Made by a program: the position numbers and the translations under genes. Shown piece by piece: positions 46,170 through 54,684 of a stretch of DNA of 64,000 nucleotides. A model generated the notes under the pieces. It made no database searches and had not been told where the DNA came from. It saw nothing but the letters and a program-made list of their open reading frames with translations. The stretch covers positions 310,001 to 374,000 of the forward strand of contig NZ_NGUQ01000035.1 in assembly GCF_002179965.1 (NCBI RefSeq). Direction: 5' to 3'. The stretch is from Pandoraea sp. PE-S2T-3 (GTDB lineage: Bacteria; Pseudomonadota; Gammaproteobacteria; Burkholderiales; Burkholderiaceae). Position 1 is the first letter of the stretch; each line of letters opens with the position of its first letter.

Positions 46170-47054
46170 ATGGTTCACACCCACTTCACCACGCTCATCA
46201 GCCCGCAAAATCTCGACGCACTGATGCAAACGGCCGCCGGTGGCGGCGCCCCGGTGATCATCTTCGATTGCCGCTTCGATCTCGCCAACCCGGCGGCCGG
46301 CGAAGCCGCTTACGTAGAAGGGCACATCTTCGGTGCGTTTTACGCGCATCTCGAACGCGACCTGTCCGGTAAGCCCACGGGCAAGAACGGCCGTCACCCC
46401 CTGCCCGATCGCGACACCCTGATCCGGCATCTGGCCGCGTGCGGCTTGTCGAAGGGGCAACAGGTTGTTGCGTATGACGCACAGGGCGGCATGTACGCCG
46501 CCCGCTTGTGGTGGCTGCTGCGCTGGCTGGGCCACGAGTCGGTAGCGGTGCTCGACGGTGGCCTGCAAGCCTGGGAAAGCGCCGGCTTCAAGCTCGACGC
46601 CGCCCCACCTGAAGCGCCGCCCGAAGGCGACTTCACGCCGGGCGAGCCGCTGGCCACCACCGCAGACGCGGCGGCGATCGAGCGCAATCTCAGCTCGCAC
46701 GAGCGGTTGGTGATCGACGCCCGTGCCCCGGATCGTTATCGCGGCGAAAACGAAACGATCGACCCGATCGGCGGACATATTCCGGGCGCAGCGAACCGAT
46801 TCTTCAAAGACAACCTCGGCGCAGACGGCCGGTTCAAGTCAGCCGCAACGCTGCGCGAAGAATTCATTCAGGTCATCGGCAAGGACCGCCTGCCCGAGCG
46901 CGTGATTTCGCAGTGCGGCTCAGGCGTGACTGCCTGCCATAACTTGCTTGCGATGGAAGTCGCCGGTCTGCATGGCGCCAGCCTGTATCCGGGATCGTGG
47001 AGCGAATGGTGCGCCGACAAGCGCCGCCCCGTGTCGACGGGCGCGCAACCCTGA
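46170..47054 (+). CDS. sseA: 3-mercaptopyruvate/thiosulfate sulfurtransferase
   Basis: A 294-residue two-domain rhodanese. The N-terminal domain (about 1-145) is inactive. The C-terminal domain has the catalytic Cys249 in CGSGVTACHN; the CGSGV loop favours 3-mercaptopyruvate over thiosulfate. It transfers sulfane sulfur to cyanide or thiols. GGAGACGTC precedes the ATG closely. The gene symbol is by family resemblance; thiosulfate rhodanese remains possible. Confidence 0.87.
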   Translation: MVHTHFTTLISPQNLDALMQTAAGGGAPVIIFDCRFDLANPAAGEAAYVEGHIFGAFYAHLERDLSGKPTGKNGRHPLPDRDTLIRHLAACGLSKGQQVVAYDAQGGMYAARLWWLLRWLGHESVAVLDGGLQAWESAGFKLDAAPPEAPPEGDFTPGEPLATTADAAAIERNLSSHERLVIDARAPDRYRGENETIDPIGGHIPGAANRFFKDNLGADGRFKSAATLREEFIQVIGKDRLPERVISQCGSGVTACHNLLAMEVAGLHGASLYPGSWSEWCADKRRPVSTGAQP

Positions 47055-47100
47055 ACCGGATGATGTCGATACCGGCTCAGCCTTGCTGAATGCAGGAATA

Positions 47101-47128
47101 AAAAGAGCATCCCTCGGGATGCTCTTTT
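47101..47128. terminator. Bidirectional terminator between sseA and the ZIP gene
   Basis: A 13-base perfect stem (aaaagagcatccc, 47101-47113, with 47116-47128) closing on a very short loop, T-rich on both strands. It serves the sulfurtransferase on plus and the ZIP transporter on minus. Confidence 0.88.
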
Positions 47129-47248
47129 TACTTTGCGGGACACTGCAATGATCGTTCGAAACCCGTATGACCGTGAGGGCCGCACCGCCGATCTCCCGCA
47201 TGCGGCCGACGTCGCCTTGATCTACGTGCTTCGCACCCGGTCAGGCAG

Positions 47249-48112
47249 TTACTGCCCCGCCGGCTTCGCCGTGTCGTGACCACCGACCAACGCCAGCGCA
47301 CTGCCACCGCCGTCATGGTCGTGCCCGTGACCATGCTCATGGTCGTGACCATTCAACCAGACCACCAGTGCCAGCCCCACGGCGATCAGCAGGATCTGCG
47401 GCAAGGCGTCCCGTGGTGACGTGCGGCGCTGCATCTGCGGCATCAGGTCCGATACGGCGATGTAGATGAAGCTGCTTGCCGCCAGGGCCAGCAGGTACGG
47501 AATCAGGCTCTGCAAGCGGTCGAGCATGAAGTAGCCGAGCACGCCGCCAGCCAACGCCGTCAGGCTCGATGCCAGTGTGAGCACCAGCGCCTTGCGACGT
47601 TTGAACCCCGCGTTGAGCAGCACCATGAAGTCGCCCAGCTTATGCGCCACCTCGTGCACCGTGATCGACACGGTGGCGGCCACACCCAGCCTCGGATCGG
47701 TCAAGAACGCAGCCGCAATCACCACGCCATCGGCGAAGTTGTGAATCGCACTGCCCACGAGAATCATCCAGCCGCCCTTGCCCGCCTCATGCGCGTCGTG
47801 GCCGTGCTCGTGATGATGTCCGTCGCCTTCGTGATGGTGGCTGTGACGCAGCAGCGCCAGCTTCTCCAGCAAGAAGAACCCAAGTAAGCCGCCCAGCAGC
47901 CAGCGCGTGATGATGTGGGCGTCGACGTGCGACTCCAGACTCTCGGGCAGCAGATGCAGCAACGCCGTGCCGAGCAGCACGCCCGCCGAGAAGCTGACCA
48001 TCTTGTCGATAAGCCGCGACAGCAAGCCCAGCGAGAGCGATGCCGCACCGGCGAGACTCAGCACACCCGAGGCAAGCGTGGCGATGAAAATGAAAACAAG
48101 CGTGGCGTCGAT
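47249..48112 (-). CDS. ZIP-family divalent metal transporter, probable ATC start
   Basis: A 287-residue ZIP transporter for zinc or other divalent metals. Helix 4 (SAIHNFADGVVIAAAF) and helix 5 (SITVHEVAHKLGDFMVLL) carry the metal-binding HNxxD and HExxH motifs. A His-rich loop lies between helices 3 and 4, and a second His/Asp-rich run near the C-terminus. A GTG at 48064 would cut off the first membrane helix. In frame, a GGGAG sits seven bases before an ATC at 48112-48110, giving a full N-terminus (TLVFIFIATLASGVLSLAGA). I therefore infer an ATC start. Confidence 0.82.
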   Translation of the reverse strand: MDATLVFIFIATLASGVLSLAGAASLSLGLLSRLIDKMVSFSAGVLLGTALLHLLPESLESHVDAHIITRWLLGGLLGFFLLEKLALLRHSHHHEGDGHHHEHGHDAHEAGKGGWMILVGSAIHNFADGVVIAAAFLTDPRLGVAATVSITVHEVAHKLGDFMVLLNAGFKRRKALVLTLASSLTALAGGVLGYFMLDRLQSLIPYLLALAASSFIYIAVSDLMPQMQRRTSPRDALPQILLIAVGLALVVWLNGHDHEHGHGHDHDGGGSALALVGGHDTAKPAGQ

Positions 48113-48163
48113 GGTGGTTCTCCCGCAGGCAAGCCGGCGATTTAACCAGCTTTTCCGTTGGCA

Positions 48164-48200
48164 GGCAAACCATCGTCGCTACGCGCCACGATGGTTTGCC
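48164..48200. repeat. 13-bp perfect inverted repeat
   Basis: Arms 48164-48176 (ggcaaaccatcgt) and 48188-48200 pair perfectly around an 11-base loop, between the ZIP gene and the dienelactone hydrolase. There is no T run, so it is not a standard terminator; it could be a factor-dependent terminator or regulator site. Confidence 0.65.
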
Positions 48201-48230
48201 CGGCAGAGTGCTTGGTACGGCCTCGCGTGG

Positions 48231-48260
48231 CTTGATGTGGCTTGATGTGGCTTGATGTGG
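48231..48260. repeat. 10-bp tandem repeat, three perfect copies with decayed neighbours
   Basis: cttgatgtgg is repeated three times. Degenerate units cttggtacgg and cctcgcgtgg precede (48211-48230) and cttgggatgg follows (48261-48270), so the array is six 10-base units. It is non-coding and lies just after the dienelactone hydrolase stop. Confidence 0.85.
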
Positions 48261-48289
48261 CTTGGGATGGCCCCGGCGTGCAAGGCCAA

Positions 48290-49165
48290 TCAGGCTACGC
48301 CATGCTTGCGGAACCATTCGAGCGCCTTCGCCCAGCCCGCCTTGGCGTCGGCCTCCACATAGCTGGCACGGTAGTCGGCGAAGAACGCGTGGCCCGAGTT
48401 CGGGAACACCACCAGCTCCGAGGCCTTCGACGCCGCGTTGCCCTTGGCAAGGGCCGCGCGCGCCTGCTCGACGCTGGCCACTGGAATGCCGGTGTCCTTG
48501 CCGCCGTACATACCGAGCAGCGGCGCATGAAGCTGGCCGGCAATGTCGATCGGGTTGCGCGGGAAGCTGGCGCTCGGATCGCCCACGATACGCCCGTACC
48601 ACGCAACGGCAGCCTTCACGTTCGGGTTGTAGGCGTCGTACAGCCAGGTAATGCGGCCACCCCAGCAGAAGCCCGTGATCCCCAGACGCTTCTCGTCGCC
48701 GCCATTGGCCGTGGCCCACTTCACCGTGGCGTCGATGTCGGTCAACACTTGCTGATCGGGCGTCTTGGAGACGATTTGCGACTGGATCTCAGCGATGGTG
48801 CCCAGCGATTGCGGATCACCGGCGCGCGCAAACAATTCCGGGGCCAGCGCGAGGTAGCCCAGCTTGGCAAAGCGGCGGCAGATATCGGCGATGTGCTGGT
48901 GCACCCCGAAGATCTCCGAGACCACGATAATCGTCGGCAGATGGGTCTTGCCCGCCGGCTTGGCGTAGTACACCGGCATCTTGATGCCGGGCACATCGAG
49001 CATGACCTCGCCCGCGTCGAGCCCCTGTGTGTCGGTGGTGATGGTTTCGGCCGCCACCGGCAGCACCGCCAGTGCGAACGCCGACCCGACGGCCGTCTTC
49101 AGAAAATCGCGCCGGTTACGGGGCGCCACTTCGGGCACGAGACTATCCAGATCTGCTTGCGACAT
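48290..49165 (-). CDS. Tat-exported dienelactone hydrolase-family protein
   Basis: A 291-residue alpha/beta hydrolase. The N-terminus carries a Tat signal (RNRRDFLKTAVGSAFALAVL), so the enzyme is exported. The dienelactone hydrolase triad is Cys167 in GFCWGG, Asp224 in GGKDTGIP and His259 in NSGHAFF. Family members hydrolyse dienelactones or other esters and lactones. Start at 49165: GGAGTGCGAC precedes the ATG; the in-frame upstream part has no ribosome site. Substrate unknown. Confidence 0.88.
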   Translation of the reverse strand: MSQADLDSLVPEVAPRNRRDFLKTAVGSAFALAVLPVAAETITTDTQGLDAGEVMLDVPGIKMPVYYAKPAGKTHLPTIIVVSEIFGVHQHIADICRRFAKLGYLALAPELFARAGDPQSLGTIAEIQSQIVSKTPDQQVLTDIDATVKWATANGGDEKRLGITGFCWGGRITWLYDAYNPNVKAAVAWYGRIVGDPSASFPRNPIDIAGQLHAPLLGMYGGKDTGIPVASVEQARAALAKGNAASKASELVVFPNSGHAFFADYRASYVEADAKAGWAKALEWFRKHGVA

Positions 49166-49403
49166 GTCGCACTCCAGGAGAAGAGCAGTGGGTAATGAAA
49201 ACGGAGGAAAACGAGGGGAACCGAAGATAAACGACTGAACAGCCCGGAACGGCCTCGAACAGTCGCTACGCGCCATTGATTCCAGGCGCGACAGTACGTT
49301 CGGATATTACTAGAAAGTGTGCAGAACTTGCACTCGGAGAGAACCTCGCCAGCACTCGGAAGTGTCCGAATTTTGAACAGATATCTGGCGAAGCAGCAGC
49401 GAT

Positions 49404-49427
49404 GATGCGGCCACACGAGGCCGCATC
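49404..49427. terminator. Hairpin after the NADH dehydrogenase gene
   Basis: A perfect 9-base stem (gatgcggcc, ggccgcatc) with an acacga loop, 26 bases after the stop on the minus strand. No T run follows, so a factor-dependent or weak terminator is likely. The remainder of 49166-49453 has no convincing gene. Confidence 0.5.
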
Positions 49428-49453
49428 TGCCGCATCTGCCTCAATGGGCAACG

Positions 49454-50887
49454 TTAGTGCAGTTTCACGCGCGGCACCGTCGAGCGGCGCAGGCGATTGG
49501 CCACAGTGTCGAGCATCATGCGCCACACGCCGTGCAGCGCCGCCACGTGCATGCGATAGAGCGACGTGTACATCACCCGCGCGAACAGGCCCTCGATGAA
49601 CATGCTGCCGCCGATGAGCCCGCCCATCAGGTTGCCCACCGCGCTGAACTTGCCCAACGAGACGAGCGAGCCGAAGTCACGGTAGGTGAACGTCGGCAGG
49701 CTTTGCCCCTTCAACCGCGCGTCGATCGCCTTGACCAGAAAGCTCGCCTGCTGGTGAGCGGCTTGTGCACGCGGCGGCACGAAGCCGTGATCGGGCCACG
49801 CACAACTGGCGCAGTCGCCGAACGCGAAGATATCCGGATCGGTCACGCTTTGCAGCGTCGGCTGCACTTCGATCTGATTCAGGCGATTGACCGCGAGTCC
49901 CAGTGTGCCCAGCACGGCGGGTGCCGTGATGCCCGCCGACCACACGGTGATATCCGCAGGCAGCACTTTGCCTGCCGTGGTCGTCACTTCGTTCGGGCGC
50001 ACTTCCGCCACCGAATCGCCACACAGAATGTCGACATCGAGCTTGCCGAGCAGACCGGCCACTGCGCTCGACACGCGCTCCGGCAACGCCTTGAGAATGC
50101 GCGGACTCGATTCGATGATCGTGATGCGCACGTCCTTGCGGGGATCGAGCTTCAGGCCGTAAGAGCGCAACACTTCAGCGGTGTTGCGCAGTTCCGCCGA
50201 AAGCTCCACGCCCGTCGCCCCCGCGCCCACGATCACCAGATTGACCTTGCGGCGATCCTCGGCACTGATGGCATTGCTCGCAGTGCTGGGCGTATTCAAC
50301 AACGCGCCCGTAGCCGCCCCGGGCGAACCCACCTCGGCGGGCGGTGTCACGGCCGCAGCCTTGGCAACCACAGGCACCACCGGCGTCTGCGCCGCATTCT
50401 GGGCACGCACGCAGGCCGCCATCAAGCGGCGACGGAAGCGCTCCGCCTGTTCGACGGTATCGAGTGCGATGGTGTTTTCCTGCGCGCCCTTCACGCCAAA
50501 GAAGTTGGTCGTGCTGCCGATGGCGAGCACCAGCGTGTCGTAGGGCAGCGTACGCTCGGGCAGCAGATCGCCCTCGCCTTCGTCAGCCGCGGCAGGAAGC
50601 GCGGCGAGCCGGATCGTTTTCGCCGCGCGATCGAGACCGATCATCTCGCCGGCAGCGAATTCGAAGTGATGCCAGTTGGCTTGCGCAACGTACGAGAGCT
50701 GATGCGTCGCCGTGTCCATCACGCCGGCTGCGACTTCATGCAGCAGGGGTTTCCAGATGTGCGACATCGAACGATCGACCAACGTAATCTGAACGTCCTT
50801 GCCACGCCCGTACTTGTCGCCCAACCGGGTAACAAGCTCCAGACCGCCGGCACCACCGCCGACCACCACAATACGATGCACACTCAC
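49454..50887 (-). CDS. ndh: Type II NADH dehydrogenase
   Basis: A 477-residue flavoprotein that passes electrons from NADH to quinone without pumping protons. The FAD fold opens IVVVGGGAGGLELVTRLG and the NADH fold is VIVGAGATGVELSAELRN. A stretch of about 50 residues between them (near 155-205) is Ala/Pro/Val-rich and low-complexity, not usual for the family. The C-terminal amphipathic region anchors to the membrane. Start at the GTG, 50887, five bases after GGGGAG. Confidence 0.88.
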   Translation of the reverse strand: MSVHRIVVVGGGAGGLELVTRLGDKYGRGKDVQITLVDRSMSHIWKPLLHEVAAGVMDTATHQLSYVAQANWHHFEFAAGEMIGLDRAAKTIRLAALPAAADEGEGDLLPERTLPYDTLVLAIGSTTNFFGVKGAQENTIALDTVEQAERFRRRLMAACVRAQNAAQTPVVPVVAKAAAVTPPAEVGSPGAATGALLNTPSTASNAISAEDRRKVNLVIVGAGATGVELSAELRNTAEVLRSYGLKLDPRKDVRITIIESSPRILKALPERVSSAVAGLLGKLDVDILCGDSVAEVRPNEVTTTAGKVLPADITVWSAGITAPAVLGTLGLAVNRLNQIEVQPTLQSVTDPDIFAFGDCASCAWPDHGFVPPRAQAAHQQASFLVKAIDARLKGQSLPTFTYRDFGSLVSLGKFSAVGNLMGGLIGGSMFIEGLFARVMYTSLYRMHVAALHGVWRMMLDTVANRLRRSTVPRVKLH

Positions 50888-51063
50888 GATAACTCCCCGT
50901 GCTTGGAAAACCGTCCGGCCGGTCGGCACTTGTCCGCCCGGCAATAGCGATCACCTTACCGCAGAGTGCGGTCATAGGGTATGGCTCAATCCCTATTTCC
51001 GCTATTGCGCAACCGTTGCAAACCCCTACCGGCCCCATTGCTGGGCTCATGTTGAGCCCGTAC

Positions 51064-51123
51064 AAACGCCTTCAAAAGCCATGTAAAACCGATTCAAAAA
51101 CCGCTTAAAACTGGCTCAAAAAA
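51064..51123. promoter_or_regulatory. Phased A-tracts (11-bp period), probable intrinsic bend
   Basis: Runs of 4-6 A begin at 51074, 51085, 51096, 51107 and 51118, exactly 11 bases apart; a shorter AAA at 51064 continues the series. Phased A-tracts curve DNA. The block directly follows the polA stop on the minus strand and lies 187-236 bases before the ndh start. It may act as an upstream element for ndh or assist polA transcript ending. Confidence 0.7.
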
Positions 51124-53862
51124 TCAGTGAGCCTGTTCCCAGTTCTCACCCACGCCCACCTCGGCCACCAGCGGCACGCGCAGCTTCGCCACGCCGCACA
51201 TCAGCTCCGGCAAGCGCTTTTTGACTTCTGCCAGCTCGTGATCCGGCACTTCGAGCACCAGTTCATCGTGCACCTGCATGATCTGACGCGTTTGCAAACC
51301 GCTGTCGTCGAGCCAGCGCTGCACCGCAATCATCGACAGCTTGATCAGGTCGGCCGCCGTGCCTTGCATCGGTGCGTTAATGGCCGCGCGCTCAGCCGCC
51401 TGACGGCGCGGCCCGTTGCCGCCGTTGATGTCGGGCAGCCACAAGCGGCGACCGAATACCGTTTCGACGAAACCGCGCGCCTTGGCGCTCTTGCGCGTCT
51501 CGTCCATGTAGCGCGCCACGCCCGGATAGCGCATGAAATAGCGGTCGATGTATTGCTTGGCCGCGTCACGCTCGATGCCGAGATTGGCCGCCAGACCGAA
51601 CGCGCTCATGCCGTAGATCAGGCCGAAATTGATGACCTTGGCGTAGCGGCGCTGCTCCGACGACACTTCGAGCGGCGTCACCGCGAAGATTTCGGCCGCC
51701 GTAGCACGGTGAATGTCCTCGCCATTGGCGAACGCACGCAGCAAGCTCTCGTCGCCCGAAATATGCGCCATGATGCGCAATTCGATCTGCGAATAGTCCG
51801 CCGACACCAGTTGACTGCCCGGCGGCGCAATGAACGCCTCGCGAATACGGCGCCCTTCAGCCGTGCGCACCGGAATGTTCTGCAAATTCGGATCGTTCGA
51901 TGCGAGCCGGCCGGTGATGGCTACCGCCTGCGCATAGTTCGTGTGCACGCGCCCCGTGTTCGGGTTCACCATCTTCGGCAGCTTGTCGGTGTAGGTCGAC
52001 TTGAGCTTGGCGAGGCCCCGGTTCTCCAGCAGCACCTTCGGCAGCGGATAGTCCTCGGCAAGCTTCTGCAAGACCTCTTCGTCGGTTGACGGGGCACCGC
52101 TGGCGGTCTTCTTGACGACAGGCAGTTGCAGTTGCGTGAAGAAAATATCGGCGATCTGCTTGGGCGAATTCAGATTGAACGTCTGGCCGGCCAGCGCGTA
52201 GGCCTCGGCTTCAAGCGTCACCAGTCGGCGGCCAATTTCGTCACTCTGCGCCGCGAGCTTCGCCGTATCCACCAGCACGCCGTTGCGCTCGATGCGTTGC
52301 AGCACGCGTGCGGTCGGCATTTCGATATCGGCGTAGACGAATTCAAGCGTCGATTCGCGCGCCAGATCCGGGAACAGGGCGCGGTGCAACCGCAGGGTGA
52401 TGTCGGCGTCTTCGGCGGCGTACTGCGTCGCCTGCTCCACGCTGACTTCGTCGAAACCGATCTGCTTCGCGCCCTTACCGCACACGTCTTCGTACTTGAT
52501 CGTCGTCACGCCCAGATGGCGCGACGCGAGGCTATCCATATCGTGGCTGCGGTGCGATTCCAGCACGTACGATTCGAGCAACGTGTCGTGGGCAATACCG
52601 TTCAGATGGATGTCGTAGTTCTCGAGCACATGGGCGTCGTACTTGAGGTTCTGCCCGACCTTCTTGTGGGCAGGGTCTTCGAGCCAGCCCTTGAGGCGCG
52701 CGAGCACTTCGTCGCGCGGCAGTTGTTCGACTTCGCCCGGTGCGCGGTGAGCGACGGGAATATACGCGGCACGGCCCGGTTCGGTCGAGAACGACAGGCC
52801 CACCAACTGTGCCTGCATGGCGTCGAGCGACGTGGTTTCCGTATCGAACGCAGTGAGCTCGGCGGCTTCGATGATCTTCATCCACGCGTCGAACTGTTCC
52901 CACGTGAGCACCGCTTCGTAGTGGCGCTCAAGCGTATCGGCTTGAGGTGCAGGCGCATCCTCACCGGCCTTCACGGCGACGGCCGCCTCGGCTTCGCGCA
53001 GCAGCGTCTTGAAGCCATGGCGTGCGAAGAAATCGCGCAGCGTTGCCGTGTCTTCCGGCTGGGTTTGCAAGCTGGCTTCGATGGAAGTCACTTGCGGCGT
53101 GAGATCGCAATCGAGCGCGACGGTCACGAGCTTGCGGCCCATCGGCAACCAGTCGAGCGCGCGGCGCAGATTCTCGCCGACAGCGCCCTTCACTTCTGCC
53201 GCGTTCGCCACGAGATTGTCGAGGTCGCCGTATTGCGTGAGCCACTTCACGGCCGTTTTCGGGCCGCACTTGTCGACGCCCGGCACGTTATCGACGGTAT
53301 CGCCGACCAGCGTCAGGTAGTCGACGATGCGCGCGGGCGGCACGCCGAACTTGGCTTCGACCGCCGGGGCGTCGAGCGTCTCGTTCGTCATCGTGTTCAC
53401 GAGCGTGACGCGATCATTCACCAACTGCGCGAGATCCTTGTCGCCGGTAGACACCACCACGCGCATGCCGAGTTCGGACGCGCGCTTGGCCAGCGTGCCG
53501 ATCACGTCGTCGGCTTCCACGCCGTCGATCATGAGCAGCGGCCAGCCCATGGCACGCACCGCTTCGTGAATCGGTTCGATCTGAACGCGCAGGTCGTCGG
53601 GCATCGACGGACGGTTCGCCTTGTACTCGGGGTACCAGTCGTCGCGAAACGTCTTGCCCTTGGCGTCGAAAACGCAGGCGCTATACTCTGCATGTACATC
53701 TTTACGCATGCGACGCAGCATGTTGACGATGCCGTGGAGCGCGCCCGTGGGCTCGCCATTGGGGCCGCGCAAATCCGGCAGGGCGTGATAGGCTCGATAA
53801 AGATAACTCGAACCATCGACCAATAAGAGCGTCTTACCTTCCAGACTTTGCTGTTCCGACAT
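51124..53862 (-). CDS. polA: DNA polymerase I
   Basis: A 912-residue PolA for Okazaki fragment processing and repair. The 5' nuclease domain covers residues 1-290 (opening LLLVDGSSYLYRAYHA), the 3'-5' exonuclease about 320-500 with an intact DxE (AFDTETTSLD), and the polymerase domain to the end, with motif A DYSQIELRIMAHISGDE, motif B KVINFGLIYGMS and motif C QVHDELVLEVP. Start at 53862, with no clear ribosome site. This ATG abuts the ATG of the divergent LOG gene, so the promoter must lie inside the neighbouring gene. Confidence 0.95.
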   Translation of the reverse strand: MSEQQSLEGKTLLLVDGSSYLYRAYHALPDLRGPNGEPTGALHGIVNMLRRMRKDVHAEYSACVFDAKGKTFRDDWYPEYKANRPSMPDDLRVQIEPIHEAVRAMGWPLLMIDGVEADDVIGTLAKRASELGMRVVVSTGDKDLAQLVNDRVTLVNTMTNETLDAPAVEAKFGVPPARIVDYLTLVGDTVDNVPGVDKCGPKTAVKWLTQYGDLDNLVANAAEVKGAVGENLRRALDWLPMGRKLVTVALDCDLTPQVTSIEASLQTQPEDTATLRDFFARHGFKTLLREAEAAVAVKAGEDAPAPQADTLERHYEAVLTWEQFDAWMKIIEAAELTAFDTETTSLDAMQAQLVGLSFSTEPGRAAYIPVAHRAPGEVEQLPRDEVLARLKGWLEDPAHKKVGQNLKYDAHVLENYDIHLNGIAHDTLLESYVLESHRSHDMDSLASRHLGVTTIKYEDVCGKGAKQIGFDEVSVEQATQYAAEDADITLRLHRALFPDLARESTLEFVYADIEMPTARVLQRIERNGVLVDTAKLAAQSDEIGRRLVTLEAEAYALAGQTFNLNSPKQIADIFFTQLQLPVVKKTASGAPSTDEEVLQKLAEDYPLPKVLLENRGLAKLKSTYTDKLPKMVNPNTGRVHTNYAQAVAITGRLASNDPNLQNIPVRTAEGRRIREAFIAPPGSQLVSADYSQIELRIMAHISGDESLLRAFANGEDIHRATAAEIFAVTPLEVSSEQRRYAKVINFGLIYGMSAFGLAANLGIERDAAKQYIDRYFMRYPGVARYMDETRKSAKARGFVETVFGRRLWLPDINGGNGPRRQAAERAAINAPMQGTAADLIKLSMIAVQRWLDDSGLQTRQIMQVHDELVLEVPDHELAEVKKRLPELMCGVAKLRVPLVAEVGVGENWEQAH

Positions 53863-54597
53863 ATGACCAAGAGAAGAAAAGTGATACCGAGTCTGCGCAT
53901 GCTGGCAGACCATGAGCGCGCCACAGCCAAGAAGGCGCGCGCGTCGTGGCAGATGTTCACGATTATGGCAGAGTTCATTGAGGCGACCGAGTACCTGTCC
54001 GAGATCCGGCCGGCCGTGAGCATCTACGGCAGCGCGCGCATCAAACCCAAGTCGCCGTTCTACAAACTGACGATGACCATCGCCCGCAAGTTCTCCGACA
54101 GCGGCTTTGCGGTGATCTCCGGCGGCGGCCCCGGCATCATGGAAGCGGCCAACAAGGGCGCGCACGGCGGTGCCTCGCCGACGGTGGGCCTGAACATCGA
54201 GCTGCCGCACGAACAGAAGGGCAATCAGTACCAGGACATCTCGCTGCGTTTTCGGCACTTCTTCACGCGAAAAGTCACGTTCGTGAAGAACTCCGATGCG
54301 TTCATCATCATGCCGGGCGGCTTCGGCACGCTTGACGAGTTGTCCGAAGTGCTGACGCTCATCCAGACGCAGAAATCGCGCCACGTGCCGGTGATTCTGG
54401 TCGGCACGGAGTTCTGGAAAGGGCTGCTCGACTGGGTGCGCTCGACGATGCTGCCGATGGGCCTGATCGGCGAGAAGGATCTCGATCTGGTGCAGGTCAT
54501 CGACGATCCCGACGAGATTCTCAAGGCCGTGTTCGACTTCTACGACGGACACATCGAGCCAGAGACCGAGACGAGCGAGAAGATGTTCTATCTGTAA
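53863..54597 (+). CDS. LOG-family protein (putative nucleotide phosphoribohydrolase)
   Basis: A 244-residue LOG-family protein (lysine-decarboxylase-like Rossmann fold). SGGGPGIMEAANKGA and PGGFGTLDELSEVLTLIQ, holding the catalytic PGGxGTxxE, are intact. Characterised members hydrolyse nucleoside 5'-monophosphates such as cytokinin ribotides. The longer bacterial form has an N-terminal helical part, as here. The start codon joins that of polA as CATATG; a start 12 codons later (MLADHERATAKK) cannot be ruled out. A bidirectional terminator follows. Confidence 0.88.
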   Translation: MTKRRKVIPSLRMLADHERATAKKARASWQMFTIMAEFIEATEYLSEIRPAVSIYGSARIKPKSPFYKLTMTIARKFSDSGFAVISGGGPGIMEAANKGAHGGASPTVGLNIELPHEQKGNQYQDISLRFRHFFTRKVTFVKNSDAFIIMPGGFGTLDELSEVLTLIQTQKSRHVPVILVGTEFWKGLLDWVRSTMLPMGLIGEKDLDLVQVIDDPDEILKAVFDFYDGHIEPETETSEKMFYL

Positions 54598-54629
54598 CGC
54601 TTTCCCGGAAGCTTCGATGCTTCAAAAGA

Positions 54630-54653
54630 AAACGGCGCCGCAAGGCGCCGTTT
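54630..54653. terminator. Bidirectional terminator between LOG and YeeE genes
   Basis: A perfect 10-base stem (54630-54639, 54644-54653; aaacggcgcc/ggcgccgttt) with gcaa loop and A/T tails on both sides. Confidence 0.87.
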
Positions 54654-54684
54654 CTCATTCTGCCAAGCCGCTCAGACGGCTAGC

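Noticed and set aside
53863-54552. A 230-residue N-terminal extension of PolA
   Set aside because: It is the antisense of the LOG gene. The PolA family start (MSEQQSLEGKTLLLVDG) is at 53862.
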